A DNA stretch of 64,000 nucleotides from Mucilaginibacter sp. OK268 (GTDB taxonomy: Bacteria > Bacteroidota > Bacteroidia > Sphingobacteriales > Sphingobacteriaceae): the NCBI RefSeq assembly GCF_900103125.1, contig NZ_FNJV01000002.1, positions 62,001-126,000 of the forward strand. Direction: 5' to 3'. Made by a program: the position numbers and the translations under genes. The notes below the pieces were generated by a model. The model made no database searches, had not been told where the DNA came from, and was given only the letters and a program-made list of their open reading frames with translations. This document shows, one piece after another, positions 1-9,091 of this stretch. Numbering within the stretch: position 1 is the stretch's first letter; every line of letters starts with the position of its first letter.

Positions 1-835
1 TTAGTAAATTGGGGGTTTCTGCCCTGCATGGCGCACACCAGCTTGCCCAAAAGTCGACCAGGACGAACTTTCCCCTGTAATCTGCGAGACGAATCGTTTT
101 CCCAGCCGGGTCATTAAATGCAAAATCCTGCATTTCTCTTCCAATTGAACCATTTTGCATGGCTGATAACTGCGCCTGGATCATTCGACCCTTAACGGTG
201 GTTCTCATAGCTGGTTGTAAGTTTTCAAACAGGCGTTTAGCCTTGTCATATGCTCCTGTATTGGCAATTTTAAGCAGGAGTTCCAGACTCAAATAGCTTC
301 CCGGATGCTGTTCTACGTAATTGTCGTTCTCTGTAACAAAGTATTGGCGATAATAGGTTTCCGCCTGATTTTTCAATTCCGGCACTTCCGATGCGGCTGC
401 CGATTTTAACAGTTCTTTTGCATGGCTATACTTTGCGTAAATATTTGCCATTTGAGTGCAATACTGTACATACTCGCTTTGTGTATTTGACCCTGTGACC
501 GACATCTCCTTAAAAGTGGCTGGCGTAGCCGCGTCTCCGCTCAACTTTTGTTCTCCGGGTTCTGCGAATAGCATGAATGACATTTTTGATTTGCCTACCG
601 GCATGATCACGTTTACAGCTGTTGTTTCTGTCCATGAGGATAGCCATTCGAATTGACCATTATGAACGGGTATTTTAACCTTTTCCTGCTTCGATTTCAC
701 AGAAGCATAAATCAGCAGGATCGAATCAGCATTGAGATTTTTGACATCCCCTGTTATCTTTAACTGGCCGAAGGCAAATGCCGGCAGCACAAGCAGCATA
801 ACGCATAATATCGTGTATGATTTTTTGTAGTTCAT
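1..835 (-). CDS. DUF4369/TlpA-like thioredoxin, 3' end cut by window edge
   Basis: Probable periplasmic thiol-disulfide oxidoreductase. The start at 835 gives an N-terminal signal peptide ([20 protein letters not shown], then AFGQ). A DUF4369-like beta domain follows, then a helical linker and an AhpC/TSA-thioredoxin domain whose active site reads FWASWCAPC at about residues 262-270, right at the window edge. About 278 residues are visible and the C-terminal end lies outside. It is the last visible gene of the ECF/FecR/SusC/SusD locus, 119 bases after susD, with a hairpin in the gap. Proteins of this build commonly sit beside SusCD pairs in Bacteroidota; the substrate is unknown. Family call is firm, the role is inferred. 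Confidence 0.85.
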   Translation of the reverse strand, partial: MNYKKSYTILCVMLLVLPAFAFGQLKITGDVKNLNADSILLIYASVKSKQEKVKIPVHNGQFEWLSSWTETTAVNVIMPVGKSKMSFMLFAEPGEQKLSGDAATPATFKEMSVTGSNTQSEYVQYCTQMANIYAKYSHAKELLKSAAASEVPELKNQAETYYRQYFVTENDNYVEQHPGSYLSLELLLKIANTGAYDKAKRLFENLQPAMRTTVKGRMIQAQLSAMQNGSIGREMQDFAFNDPAGKTIRLADYRGKFVLVDFWASWCAPCRAETPNLL

Positions 836-872
836 TACTTGAATTTTATTTGGTCCCGCTTGTCTCAAAATG

Positions 873-900
873 AATGCTGACCCATTGGCTGGTCAGCATT
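873..900 (-). terminator. hairpin between susD and the TlpA-like gene
   Basis: A perfect 10-base stem (AATGCTGACC and GGTCAGCATT) with an 8-base loop lies in the 119-base gap. In the minus-strand transcript it is followed by CATTTTG, so the U-run is short. It is probably a leaky terminator that lowers expression of the downstream thioredoxin gene, or an mRNA-stabilising 3' hairpin for susD. Confidence 0.5.
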
Positions 901-954
901 CAGGATCAGCATCGGTGATGTTCGCGGATAGCAGCGACCTTGTCAATATTTATG

Positions 955-2370
955 TCAATAGCCCGGATTTTGAACCAGGGCCGGATTATTCGTCACCTGT
1001 AGTGCTGGGATCGGGTATAGAGCGTCTGTTGACTGCCATGCCGATCCTTTAACCGGGGCGAGCACAGCATCTGCGCGGCCTGTGCGTTTCAGGTCAAACC
1101 AGCGATGACCGAATTCGCCAAAGAGCTCGACCTGTCTTTCGTGTTCGACGGCCAGCAACAACTCTGCCTGGGTTTGAGCGGTTGCCGGATGGAGACCCGC
1201 CCTCGAACGGATGACATTAATGTCAGCCAGGCTTCCGGTAAGGTTGTTCTGCTGCGCCATCGCTTCGGCTCGGATCAGGTATTGTTCAGCCAGGCGCAGT
1301 ACGACAAAAAATTCGGTATTCGCGGCGGTGATCGTTCCGTATTTGGCGATATAGTATTTACCGCTGGCTGATGTTTTCACCCAGCTGTCAAAACGATCAT
1401 CCTGGTAGTCCGGCCTCAGGGCATCCCGCTCAAAAGCGGCCACCAATGAAGCGGTCATCGCATGGTTCGGATCAGCGCTCGCCGTGAGCGGGATAAACAC
1501 CCTGGCTATGGAAGCATAGCCATACTGATTCGTATTGAAAGCCCAGATAGTCTCAGTGCTGGCCTTCAAAAACACGTTGCTTAACTTGGCAGGAAGGCTG
1601 TACAGGCTGGATTGAGCGATCACCTTGGAGGCTTCCGCTTCAGCGTTGACATAATCTTTATTATACAGGTAAACACGGGCCAGCAAAGCAGTGGCAGCCC
1701 AGCTGTTTACCCTGGTCCGTAAGCCGGCCGACCAGGAATAATCCTGGGCCAGCGATCCCTGCGCATCTTTCAGATCGCTGATGATCTGGCTGTAGATCTG
1801 TGAAACTGTACTTTGTGGCTGGGTCCTGGTCACTGCAATGTCCGTAGTGGTGATCAGCGGCACCGCGCCATACAAGTTGACCAGGTAGAAATGGCAAAAC
1901 GCCCGCATAAATTTAGCCTCGCCAATCAGCTGTTTTTTGAGAGTCGGAGACAAGGATGACGCGCCCATTCCCGCAATGATTCCGTTTGCCTGGTAAATGA
2001 TCTGGTAGTTTTGCAGCCATACCGTATTCACTGTACCCGTCCCGGGTATCAGGCTGTTGTTCGCGAATTCATCAGTTGGGGTAGCAGGCAGGTAAAGTTC
2101 GTCTGCTGAGCGTGCCGGTAGTGTGCTGGCGAAAACACTGTAATTGGTCGTCAGATTCGCAGAGGCACCGGTGTACATAAATGCATACATGCCGTTTACG
2201 GTGGCCTGCGCGGTGAGGGAATCCTGGAAGGCAGCAGTGGACGGGATCTGATTTACCGGAACGGCTACTTCTATCGCTTTTTCACAGCCGGTGATGGCAA
2301 CTACAAAAGGCAGCAGTATATATATAAAACCTTTGATAAGGTTAATTTTAAAAATCTCTTTCATGGTCAT
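955..2370 (-). CDS. SusD/RagB family outer-membrane lipoprotein
   Basis: Surface nutrient-binding lipoprotein that caps its SusC partner. The N-terminus has a lipobox (AITGC) after a hydrophobic stretch. The TPR-like helical SusD core follows, including the usual LIGEAKFMRAFCHFYLVNLYG segment in shortened form and a C-terminal RagB/SusD region with HERQVELFGEFGHRWFDLKRTG-type residues ending in NPGY. At 471 residues it is a normal length. The second Met (start 2364) is an equally good start. It begins 5 bases after the susC stop, so the two are clearly co-transcribed. Substrate cannot be read from sequence. Confidence 0.95.
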   Translation of the reverse strand: MTMKEIFKINLIKGFIYILLPFVVAITGCEKAIEVAVPVNQIPSTAAFQDSLTAQATVNGMYAFMYTGASANLTTNYSVFASTLPARSADELYLPATPTDEFANNSLIPGTGTVNTVWLQNYQIIYQANGIIAGMGASSLSPTLKKQLIGEAKFMRAFCHFYLVNLYGAVPLITTTDIAVTRTQPQSTVSQIYSQIISDLKDAQGSLAQDYSWSAGLRTRVNSWAATALLARVYLYNKDYVNAEAEASKVIAQSSLYSLPAKLSNVFLKASTETIWAFNTNQYGYASIARVFIPLTASADPNHAMTASLVAAFERDALRPDYQDDRFDSWVKTSASGKYYIAKYGTITAANTEFFVVLRLAEQYLIRAEAMAQQNNLTGSLADINVIRSRAGLHPATAQTQAELLLAVEHERQVELFGEFGHRWFDLKRTGRADAVLAPVKGSAWQSTDALYPIPALQVTNNPALVQNPGY

Positions 2371-2375
2371 TTATT

Positions 2376-5300
2376 TTAGAATGAAAATTGCAATCCGGCG
2401 GTGAACATTTTTAAAGGGGGCAAAACTGAGCCCTGCGTTTCGGGATCCAGCCCTTTATAATTAGTTACGGTTACCAGGTTTTCTCCACGCAGGAAGATCT
2501 GGCCGTTTTTAACCTTTACAGCATCGAGCCATTGCCGGGGGAATGAATAACTCAGCGAGAGGTTCCGCAATCGCATAAAAGAAGCATCAACAATCACGGC
2601 GTCTGAAGAAATATACCTGGTGTAGGAGTTATAAGCTGCTGAGGAAGTTGATGCGCTGGGCTTAAAGGGCGATTGCAGCAGATTATCAAGCTGCGAGCCG
2701 AGCAAACCGGGAAATGCGGTTTGCGCAATGCCTTTCTGCTTAACAAAATTGATTAAAAAATCCAGTCTGAAACGCTTGTAACTCAGGCCTGATGTGATAC
2801 CTCCGTAAAACTTCGGATCACGGCTGGCAATAATATAAGTATCATTGGCCAGTCCGCTGGTGACAGCACCATCGCCGTTCCGGTCCGCGAACTGGGCAAC
2901 GCCGTCAACAAAGCCCGTGTTTTGATAGCCGATAAATGAACTGACCGACTGGCCCACCTGATAAGTGTTGGCGTAGAGCGTCGCTACCTGCGCGGGGATG
3001 GAAAGAATCTTGTTCCTGGCTGTTGTAAAATTGGCCGAGAGGTCCCACCTGAACACTTTGCTTTTGACCGGAACGGTATGAAGATTAAATTCCCAACCCT
3101 TGTTTTGTACCTTCATATCAAGATTTTCAGTAAAACTTGGAAAGCCGCTTTGGGCCGGCAGCGGAGAAGAATTCACCACCATATTGCCGGAGCGGTTCAG
3201 GTAAAATGCCGAAGTTAACCGGATACGATCATCCAGGAATCCCAAATCCAAAGCCACTTCAAACTTGCGGTTCGTTTCCCACCGGTAATTCGGATTGGCT
3301 ATTCTCGTCGGGTAAAACCCGGGATTTCCGCCGTAACTTGTACTGGTACTGGTGTAGGTGTCCAGGTAGCCGTAATTGCCCACCTGATCATTACCGGTTA
3401 TGCCGTAACTGCTGCGCAGCTTACCAAAGCTAAATAGATTAATATCCTTTATAAACTGTTCTTCGGCGAACAGCCAGGCGGCCGCAACCGAACCGAAATT
3501 TCCGAATTTTTTATCAGGTCCGAAACGGGATGAACCGTCTCTGCGGAAAGTGCCGTTAAACAAGTACTTGTCAGCAATATTGTAATTGATCAAACCGTAA
3601 GTTGAAATATATTTATATTCCTGCGACAAACTGGAAACAGTCGGAAAACTTGCCGCATTGCCCAGGTTGTTCAGTAAGCTTTCTGACGCGAAAGTAGATG
3701 CCTGGATGTAATAAGGCATGGCAAACATATTATGCTGATACGAACCGCCAATAGTTGTACTCAGTTTACCCTTCCATATTGGGGTTTCATAATTTAACTG
3801 AGGTTCAGCTATTAATGTCTTGCCGTTACTGCTCGTATATATCCCCTGCGACGGGAGCGAATATATCGGGTTAAATGTACTGGCAGGAACGGTATAGCGG
3901 TAAGTTTGACTAACGATATCATAACCGGCATTTGTTCTGAATGTCAACCCTTTGACAATCAAATAGGAAAGATTAGCACTGAAAACCATATTACTCGTTC
4001 CCATATCAAAGGTTTGCCTTGAGGTGGCTATCGGGTTATTGAAATCGGTAACCCAGTACAACTTTCCGGCGGCATCATATAAAGGATAATTGGCCGGCAT
4101 GCTGATAGCTGCGGAAGTATAATCAGCCCCGGGCATATTGTTAGAGCCAAATGTTAAATTGGCCCCTAAGCTCAGTTTCAGGCGATTATCACCGGAAGTA
4201 TGCTGGGCCCCCATATTGAAACCACCTCGTTTGTAACCGTATCCGCCGTAAAGCACTGATTGCTCATTATGGTAATTGCCGCTTAACAGGATGGATGATT
4301 TATCGGTTCCCATGGACAGCGACGTCGACGCGTCGGTAATTTTGGCCGTATTACCGATCAGCATATTCTGGTAATTCGTGTTGGCATTCTGATCCCAGAC
4401 CATCAGGTCAGGAGCCAGGGCAGCAGTCGGCGTTACATTATCATTGGCGAATGCCTGGCGACGTAAGGCCAGATAATCCGATGAGGATAGCAAGGCCCGC
4501 TGTTTAACAACCTCCCCTATTCCGCTCGATACATTGAAATTCAGTGCCGGTTTGCCTTTCACCGCTCTTTTGGTCGTAATCAGGATAACGCCGTTAGAGC
4601 CCCGTGAACCGTATATCGCGGTTGCGTCGGCATCTTTGAGGACAGTGATGCTTTCGATATCAGTCGGATTGATGTTGTTTAAAGGGTCTGTCGTCCCGTT
4701 AGGCTGTCCGGAAGTGATAAAACCGCCGATCTGCTGATCTGTAGCTGTGCCGTTATAGGGTACGCCATCCACTATATACAGAGGCTGATTGCCGGAATTG
4801 ATTGAATTTCGGCCACGGATCAGCACGCTCGAGGTGGAAGCCGCAACTCCGGAGCTTTGTTTCACATATAAACCGGGAACGAGGCCTTGCAAAGCTTGTA
4901 TCGGATTAGTTAGCGGCTGCCGTTCAAGATCGGCAGCGTTGATCTGGACAGCGGAGCCTGTGTTCAGGCGCTCAGTTGTGGTATAGTATCCTTTATTAAT
5001 CACCACCTCGCTCAAGCTGGCCATGGATGGCTTCATTTCAACTTTTTTAAGGTCGGCGGTTACTTTTAACCGCACGGTTTCGTAGCCGATGAACGAAATT
5101 TCGATCAGGGCGTTTTCCGAAACATCTTTCAACTGTACAAAGCCATTGACATTAGTAATTAAAATGGGGCCGTTTTGCAGTATTTTGACCGTCGCGCCCT
5201 GAAGCGGATTACCTTTTTCGTCGGTGACAGTAACAATAAGACTCAATTTGGTTTCAAAGACCTTCCTGATCCGGTCCAGTAAGGACTGTTCCTTCGCTTT

Positions 5301-5660
5301 CAGCAAGATGTTTTTATCTACGATTTTATAAGTCAGCGGCAAATTCGCCAGACAGGCCGAAAGGGCCTCCTCTATCGATACATTTTTGAGGTCAACAGTG
5401 ATGGGTAGTGCCGGCAGTTCATTTTCATCAAAAAGAAATACGTATTTGGATTGTGTTTCTATCTCATGCAAGACCTGCTGCAACGGTACACTCTTTCGAT
5501 GAATCGTAATCTGCGTATAACCCTTCGCGCTGATTTGCGTAAGTAGTATAAAAAACAGAAAAGCGGTCAAATTTATTCTCATGATGATCTTCCTCCTTTT
5601 TTGAGGACTTACTGAAAGCCATAGCCTGGGTATGGCCATAGAAATGGCATTAAAATTCAT
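2376..5660 (-). CDS. SusC/RagA TonB-dependent transporter with N-terminal STN signalling domain
   Basis: Outer-membrane TonB-dependent importer, 1094 residues. In order it has a signal region, an STN (secretin/TonB short N-terminal) domain at about residues 50-120, a carboxypeptidase-like regulatory beta domain (about 140-220), a plug with SusC signatures (LYIVDGVPYNG, DADATAIYGSRGSNGV) and a beta-barrel ending in a terminal Phe. The STN domain and the FecR/ECF genes upstream imply substrate-induced transenvelope signalling. The start is uncertain: position 5660 gives the extended N-terminus common in Sphingobacteriaceae, while an internal ATG at 5582 is preceded by an unusually good AGGAGG site and starts a clean signal peptide. 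Confidence 0.93.
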   Translation of the reverse strand: MNFNAISMAIPRLWLSVSPQKRRKIIMRINLTAFLFFILLTQISAKGYTQITIHRKSVPLQQVLHEIETQSKYVFLFDENELPALPITVDLKNVSIEEALSACLANLPLTYKIVDKNILLKAKEQSLLDRIRKVFETKLSLIVTVTDEKGNPLQGATVKILQNGPILITNVNGFVQLKDVSENALIEISFIGYETVRLKVTADLKKVEMKPSMASLSEVVINKGYYTTTERLNTGSAVQINAADLERQPLTNPIQALQGLVPGLYVKQSSGVAASTSSVLIRGRNSINSGNQPLYIVDGVPYNGTATDQQIGGFITSGQPNGTTDPLNNINPTDIESITVLKDADATAIYGSRGSNGVILITTKRAVKGKPALNFNVSSGIGEVVKQRALLSSSDYLALRRQAFANDNVTPTAALAPDLMVWDQNANTNYQNMLIGNTAKITDASTSLSMGTDKSSILLSGNYHNEQSVLYGGYGYKRGGFNMGAQHTSGDNRLKLSLGANLTFGSNNMPGADYTSAAISMPANYPLYDAAGKLYWVTDFNNPIATSRQTFDMGTSNMVFSANLSYLIVKGLTFRTNAGYDIVSQTYRYTVPASTFNPIYSLPSQGIYTSSNGKTLIAEPQLNYETPIWKGKLSTTIGGSYQHNMFAMPYYIQASTFASESLLNNLGNAASFPTVSSLSQEYKYISTYGLINYNIADKYLFNGTFRRDGSSRFGPDKKFGNFGSVAAAWLFAEEQFIKDINLFSFGKLRSSYGITGNDQVGNYGYLDTYTSTSTSYGGNPGFYPTRIANPNYRWETNRKFEVALDLGFLDDRIRLTSAFYLNRSGNMVVNSSPLPAQSGFPSFTENLDMKVQNKGWEFNLHTVPVKSKVFRWDLSANFTTARNKILSIPAQVATLYANTYQVGQSVSSFIGYQNTGFVDGVAQFADRNGDGAVTSGLANDTYIIASRDPKFYGGITSGLSYKRFRLDFLINFVKQKGIAQTAFPGLLGSQLDNLLQSPFKPSASTSSAAYNSYTRYISSDAVIVDASFMRLRNLSLSYSFPRQWLDAVKVKNGQIFLRGENLVTVTNYKGLDPETQGSVLPPLKMFTAGLQFSF

Positions 5661-5757
5661 TACATTTGTTACTGTAAGGTTAACATTAGACTCAACTCAG
5701 AAATTGTTTGTCTGTCCCGGACCCCGGTCAGGGACAAAAGGGTTAATCTGACATTCT

Positions 5758-5792
5758 CCGCGGAAGTGCTTCGACTCACTTTCGCGGTTTTT
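5758..5792. promoter_or_regulatory. hairpin in the fecR-susC gap
   Basis: An 11-base stem (CCGCGGAAGTG with CACTTTCGCGG, one G-T type pair) and 8-base loop sit in the 190-base gap between fecR and susC. On the plus strand it is followed by TTTTT, but no plus-strand gene leads into it. On the minus strand, the direction of transcription, it has no U-run. It may act as an attenuator or processing site that separates sigma/anti-sigma expression from transporter expression. A second short inverted repeat, TGTCCC/GGGACA, lies nearby around 5714-5736. Confidence 0.4.
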
Positions 5793-5852
5793 AAGGCCCC
5801 TTATCCGGTAGGTTATCGTAAATATCTTATCATATGGTGTGCTTTTTAATGG

Positions 5853-6956
5853 TTAATTGATAATTGTTATTTTATGACCTTCAACGATAAATTTGACATT
5901 GAAATAGGTCAATATTTCCAATGCTTCCGATAATTTTAAGGTGCGGTATACTTTGCCTGTAAATCTCTTTTCAGGTATATCACCGACATAATCCACCTCA
6001 ATATCATACCAGCGGGCAAGCTGCCGCATAACATCCTGAATATCTGCTCTTCCAAATTGAAAAAAGCCGTTTGTCCAGGCCGTTGCTGCTACGGTATCCG
6101 TTGGTGTTATGGTGAATATCGAGCTGGCAGAAGTTAATCTCGCCTGTTCCCCCGGTTTGATTATTTGCGTTCCGGCCCGGCCGGATATCTTTATCGAACC
6201 GCTCATTAAAGTAGTCGCCAGATAAGGTTCATCGTGATAAGCATTGATGTTAAAATGCGTACCCAAAACCTCCACGATCTGCTCATCAGTCTTTACCTTG
6301 AATGGCAGGGCCCTGTTATGAGCCACCTGGAAATACCCCTCCCCTGTCAGTTCAACCACACGTTCTTTTTGATGTGTGAACGATACCGGATATTTCAGGG
6401 AAGAGCCTGCGTTTAACCAGACTTCGGTACCATCTGCCAGTATGATATGGTAATCCCCTCCCCTGGGTGTTATAATCGTATTAAATTTCGCGGTTTGTTG
6501 CCCGGTCGCTAAGCTATCATTCTGTTTATCGCTGCCCGCAAAGTATACCTTGCCATTAAGTGTCCGCTGCAGCCCGTTATTATAGATGATAACAGCGCGA
6601 CGTGATCCGGGCATCAGGTCATGTGATTTAAAGGACACCAGTTCTGATGTGCTGTTTTGATTACGATATTTTATCGTGATAAGGGCGGCGATACTGATGA
6701 AGATGAGAACGGCTGCTGCTGATACAAATTTCTTCCAGTTGATATGGTAAATCCTGGCTTCCTGCCGGAGCGAAAGTTTGTCCTGTATGCTGGCCCACAT
6801 GGCGTTTTCAGCATCTTCCAAATCAGATTCCGATAAAAAAGTATTCCGTTCTTCGCCGAAGGTTAAAAACCACTTTTTGATCAGGAGTTTCTCTTCTTCG
6901 GTACAGGTACCATCCCTATATTTTTTAAGTATATCCGCTGCTTTTGAGTCGCGCAT
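5853..6956 (-). CDS. FecR-family anti-sigma factor
   Basis: Inner-membrane sigma regulator of 367 residues. A cytoplasmic N-terminal region of about 75 residues (KKWFLTFGEE-type) is followed by one transmembrane segment (FVSAAAVLIFISIAALITI). The periplasmic part holds the FecR domain (GGDYHIILADGTEVWLNAGS, then ELTGEGYFQVAHN) and a DUF4974 C-terminal domain (RFTGKVYRTLKLSEALEILTY in part). It should hold the ECF sigma factor encoded upstream until the STN domain of the downstream SusC signals. This mechanism is established for FecR-type systems and inferred here from gene order. Confidence 0.93.
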   Translation of the reverse strand: MRDSKAADILKKYRDGTCTEEEKLLIKKWFLTFGEERNTFLSESDLEDAENAMWASIQDKLSLRQEARIYHINWKKFVSAAAVLIFISIAALITIKYRNQNSTSELVSFKSHDLMPGSRRAVIIYNNGLQRTLNGKVYFAGSDKQNDSLATGQQTAKFNTIITPRGGDYHIILADGTEVWLNAGSSLKYPVSFTHQKERVVELTGEGYFQVAHNRALPFKVKTDEQIVEVLGTHFNINAYHDEPYLATTLMSGSIKISGRAGTQIIKPGEQARLTSASSIFTITPTDTVAATAWTNGFFQFGRADIQDVMRQLARWYDIEVDYVGDIPEKRFTGKVYRTLKLSEALEILTYFNVKFIVEGHKITIIN

Positions 6957-7039
6957 GTTGAAATAATGTTAAATCAATATTACCATGACGGATCAAAAGC
7001 ACCAAGGGGGTACACCTTAAAAAAAAAATACAATAAAAA

Positions 7040-7618
7040 TCACTCCGACAGTAAGAACGCGATAATTAAGATCAGTTTCAGTCTAAGGCGAAGGATTTTT
7101 AGCGCCCTTTTGATTTGCTTGGTTACCGTTTCTTCAGAAATGCCTATTTTTTTTGCTATTTCCTTGTGAGAATAATTTTCTTTACGGCTTAGGATGAAAA
7201 TTTCACGCATTTTTGGTGGTAATGACTGAATTTCGCGGTCTATTAACGCGGAAATATCCTTTTCCCGCACCAAATAGTCAGTTGTAGACTGAGGAAGATC
7301 AATAAATGCCTGAAACGAGGCGACGTAATCACTTTTGATTTTTTTATGTGCGAAGATATCCAAAGCCCGGTTTCTTACTGCACGGAAAAGGTAAGACGGC
7401 AGGGATGTTTTCAGGACAAAAGATTCGCGGTTGCTCCAGAGCCTGATGAATAAATCCTGCACAAGGTCTTTCGCTTCTTCCTGATCTTCCAGTTTTTTAT
7501 AGGCGTAACTGTACAGCAGTTTGTTATAACGTGTAAAAATCTCCTTTAGAGCCTGCTCGTTCCCCTGTTTTAAAAGAGCGACCAGTTTGTCGTCAGAAAG
7601 ATCAGTATATGTGCCCAT
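7040..7618 (-). CDS. ECF RNA polymerase sigma factor (Bacteroidota FecI-like)
   Basis: Sigma-70 family extracytoplasmic-function factor, 192 residues. Region 2 includes RYNKLLYSYAYKKLEDQEEA and DLVQDLFIRLWSNRE; region 4 includes LPPKMREIFILSRKENYSHK and a helix-turn-helix (IGISEETVTKQIKRALKILR). It ends in a hydrophobic tail (LILIIAFLLSE). It is the first gene of the minus-strand uptake locus and would direct transcription of the susC/susD genes when released by the FecR protein 83 bases downstream. Confidence 0.93.
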   Translation of the reverse strand: MGTYTDLSDDKLVALLKQGNEQALKEIFTRYNKLLYSYAYKKLEDQEEAKDLVQDLFIRLWSNRESFVLKTSLPSYLFRAVRNRALDIFAHKKIKSDYVASFQAFIDLPQSTTDYLVREKDISALIDREIQSLPPKMREIFILSRKENYSHKEIAKKIGISEETVTKQIKRALKILRLRLKLILIIAFLLSE

Positions 7619-7906
7619 GATTAATCAGATCTCTAAATTACAACATTAATGCGTTTCAACATACCGGACACACCTCAAGTTGTTCAGCTTTATGTTAGCG
7701 GGAACGGATTAGTGGTTTAAAAGTGCCTTGGGCTAACAAAGCGCAAAAATATTATTTTCAGCTGTTTGTTAGTTTATATTGATCAATTTGTCCGGGAAAT
7801 ATCAGCTTTTCCAATAAACTCATCAGGCTGCATGCCCGAATTAACCGCGCCAGGTTACGTTTTCTCCTTATACGGGGCCTGCGATTAGCGGTTAACGCAA
7901 TAAATT

Positions 7907-8204
7907 CTATCTGGTAAATAGTCCGGCACCGAGATTTGCACCTAACGTCCCCTGCTTTAAATGAAGATAATTCCGTTTGGCCAGACCTTCCTCGATTTCA
8001 ACTTTTCCATCTTTTTTTGACAATGACATCAGCACCGTCGTCCATAGCGGCGCTGCCTTTAAACCTGTATTTTGATCATTGCCAGCTTCCGGTTTAATAT
8101 ATATTTCCATTGGCCGGAATTATTGAGGGGATCTGTCCGACAGTATTATTGTAAATAGACAGGGAGCAAATGATTGCGGCGAGCCGGTAAAGCTTTCTTT
8201 TCAT
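7907..8204 (-). pseudogene. frameshifted remnant of a secreted protein (possible beta-helix N-terminus)
   Basis: Reading from an ATG at 8204 gives a signal peptide (MKRKLYRLAAIICSLSIYNN) and then NGNIY before a stop at 8094. A second frame, overlapping at an ATATATATT run near 8098-8106, continues smoothly as IYIKPEAGNDQNTGLKAAPL and ends at 7907. A one-base slip in the AT run would join the two. The G-N-D-x-N-T-G pattern resembles the start of secreted right-handed beta-helix proteins, but the join to KVEIEEGLAKRNYLHLKQGT and the short length suggest a large internal deletion as well. The 288 bases between it and the ECF gene show nothing else coding. Confidence 0.45.
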
Positions 8205-8249
8205 AAAACTGAGTTTTACTGTAAAAGTAAACCGGCACCACTGAACGGG

Positions 8250-8292
8250 TTCATAAACAAGTTTAAGAAATATACTTAACATAGTTTAAGAA
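8250..8292. promoter_or_regulatory. palindrome cluster of the GTTTAAGAA type
   Basis: Two inverted repeats lie upstream of the minus-strand remnant: TTCATAAAC-AA-GTTTAAGAA at 8250-8269 (8 of 9 arm positions pair) and CTTAAC with GTTTAAG at 8275-8290. The GTTTAAGAA arm is the same as in the perfect palindrome at 11379-11398. The two clusters flank a Crp/Fnr-type regulator gene, which makes that protein the obvious candidate binder. This is inference. Confidence 0.5.
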
Positions 8293-8346
8293 TAGAATAC
8301 CACGCCGATTACCAGGGAGTATAATGAGCCACAAATGTATCTGTTT

Positions 8347-8375
8347 AGAAGCCCCCGGTAATCCGGGGGGCTTCT
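8347..8375. terminator. GC-rich terminator hairpin downstream of hxlA
   Basis: AGAAGCCCCCGG and CCGGGGGGCTTCT form a near-perfect stem of 12 pairs (one extra G) around a TAAT loop. It lies 44 bases beyond the hxlA stop codon on the minus strand. The T-rich side (TTATTT) is on the plus-strand side, and only AAACAG follows on the minus strand, so it is best seen as a bidirectional or U-poor terminator. Confidence 0.6.
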
Positions 8376-8418
8376 TATTTCTGCACATATGAGAACTTTC
8401 GTATTCGGTTACTATTAC

Positions 8419-9051
8419 TTAAACGGCATCAATTGCTTCCCGGAGCGCTTTGGCAGCGGCCGCAGGATCTTCGGCACCGTAAATTGCGGCACCGGCTACG
8501 GCTACCTGGGCACCGGCTTTGATAACCGCAGAGATGTTGGTCAGGTTTACCCCACCTGCTATAGAAACAGGCACACCTGCCCTTGCTGCTTCATCGATCA
8601 GTACCTGGATAGAATATCCTGCTGTCCATTGTTCGTCCAGACCTGCATGCAGTTCAACAAATTCAACACCTAATTTAATCACTTCCTGAGCTCGTTTTAC
8701 GCGATCGGGATAACCAATAGTATCCACAACAACTCCTTTATTGTGCGCTTTGGCTGCTTTAACCGCTCCAATGATAGTTGCATTTCCTGCTGCTCCCATG
8801 ACCGTAACTAAATCAGCCCCTGCTTTAAATGCAATATCGGCCTCCAGTTCTCCGGCATCGGCGGTTTTAAGGTCAGCAAACACAAGTTTGTCAGGATGCG
8901 CGTTCTTCATCGCTGTGATCACGGCGGAACCCATATTCTTGATAAGCGGAGTACCTAATTCAATGATATCCACATAAGGAGCCACTTTAGCGGCAAGCGC
9001 TAACGCGTCCTCGGTTGTCAATAAGTCTATTGCTACTTGTAATTTTGCCAT
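8419..9051 (-). CDS. hxlA: 3-hexulose-6-phosphate synthase
   Basis: Condenses formaldehyde with ribulose 5-phosphate to hexulose 6-phosphate, the fixing step of the ribulose monophosphate pathway; cytosolic. At 210 residues it has the usual length for the single-domain enzyme. It is a TIM barrel of the OMP-decarboxylase superfamily: QVAIDLL at the N-terminus, the signature DLKTADAGELEADIAFKAGA, DTIGYP, ELHAGLDEQ, and the phosphate-binding SIAGGVN and VAGAAIYGA segments. It lies 40 bases downstream of the isomerase gene, so the two form an operon. It could serve formaldehyde detoxification or pentose-hexose interconversion. Confidence 0.93.
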   Translation of the reverse strand: MAKLQVAIDLLTTEDALALAAKVAPYVDIIELGTPLIKNMGSAVITAMKNAHPDKLVFADLKTADAGELEADIAFKAGADLVTVMGAAGNATIIGAVKAAKAHNKGVVVDTIGYPDRVKRAQEVIKLGVEFVELHAGLDEQWTAGYSIQVLIDEAARAGVPVSIAGGVNLTNISAVIKAGAQVAVAGAAIYGAEDPAAAAKALREAIDAV

Positions 9052-9091
9052 TTTTTATTTATTAAATTTTAATTATATGATTGATTATTAT

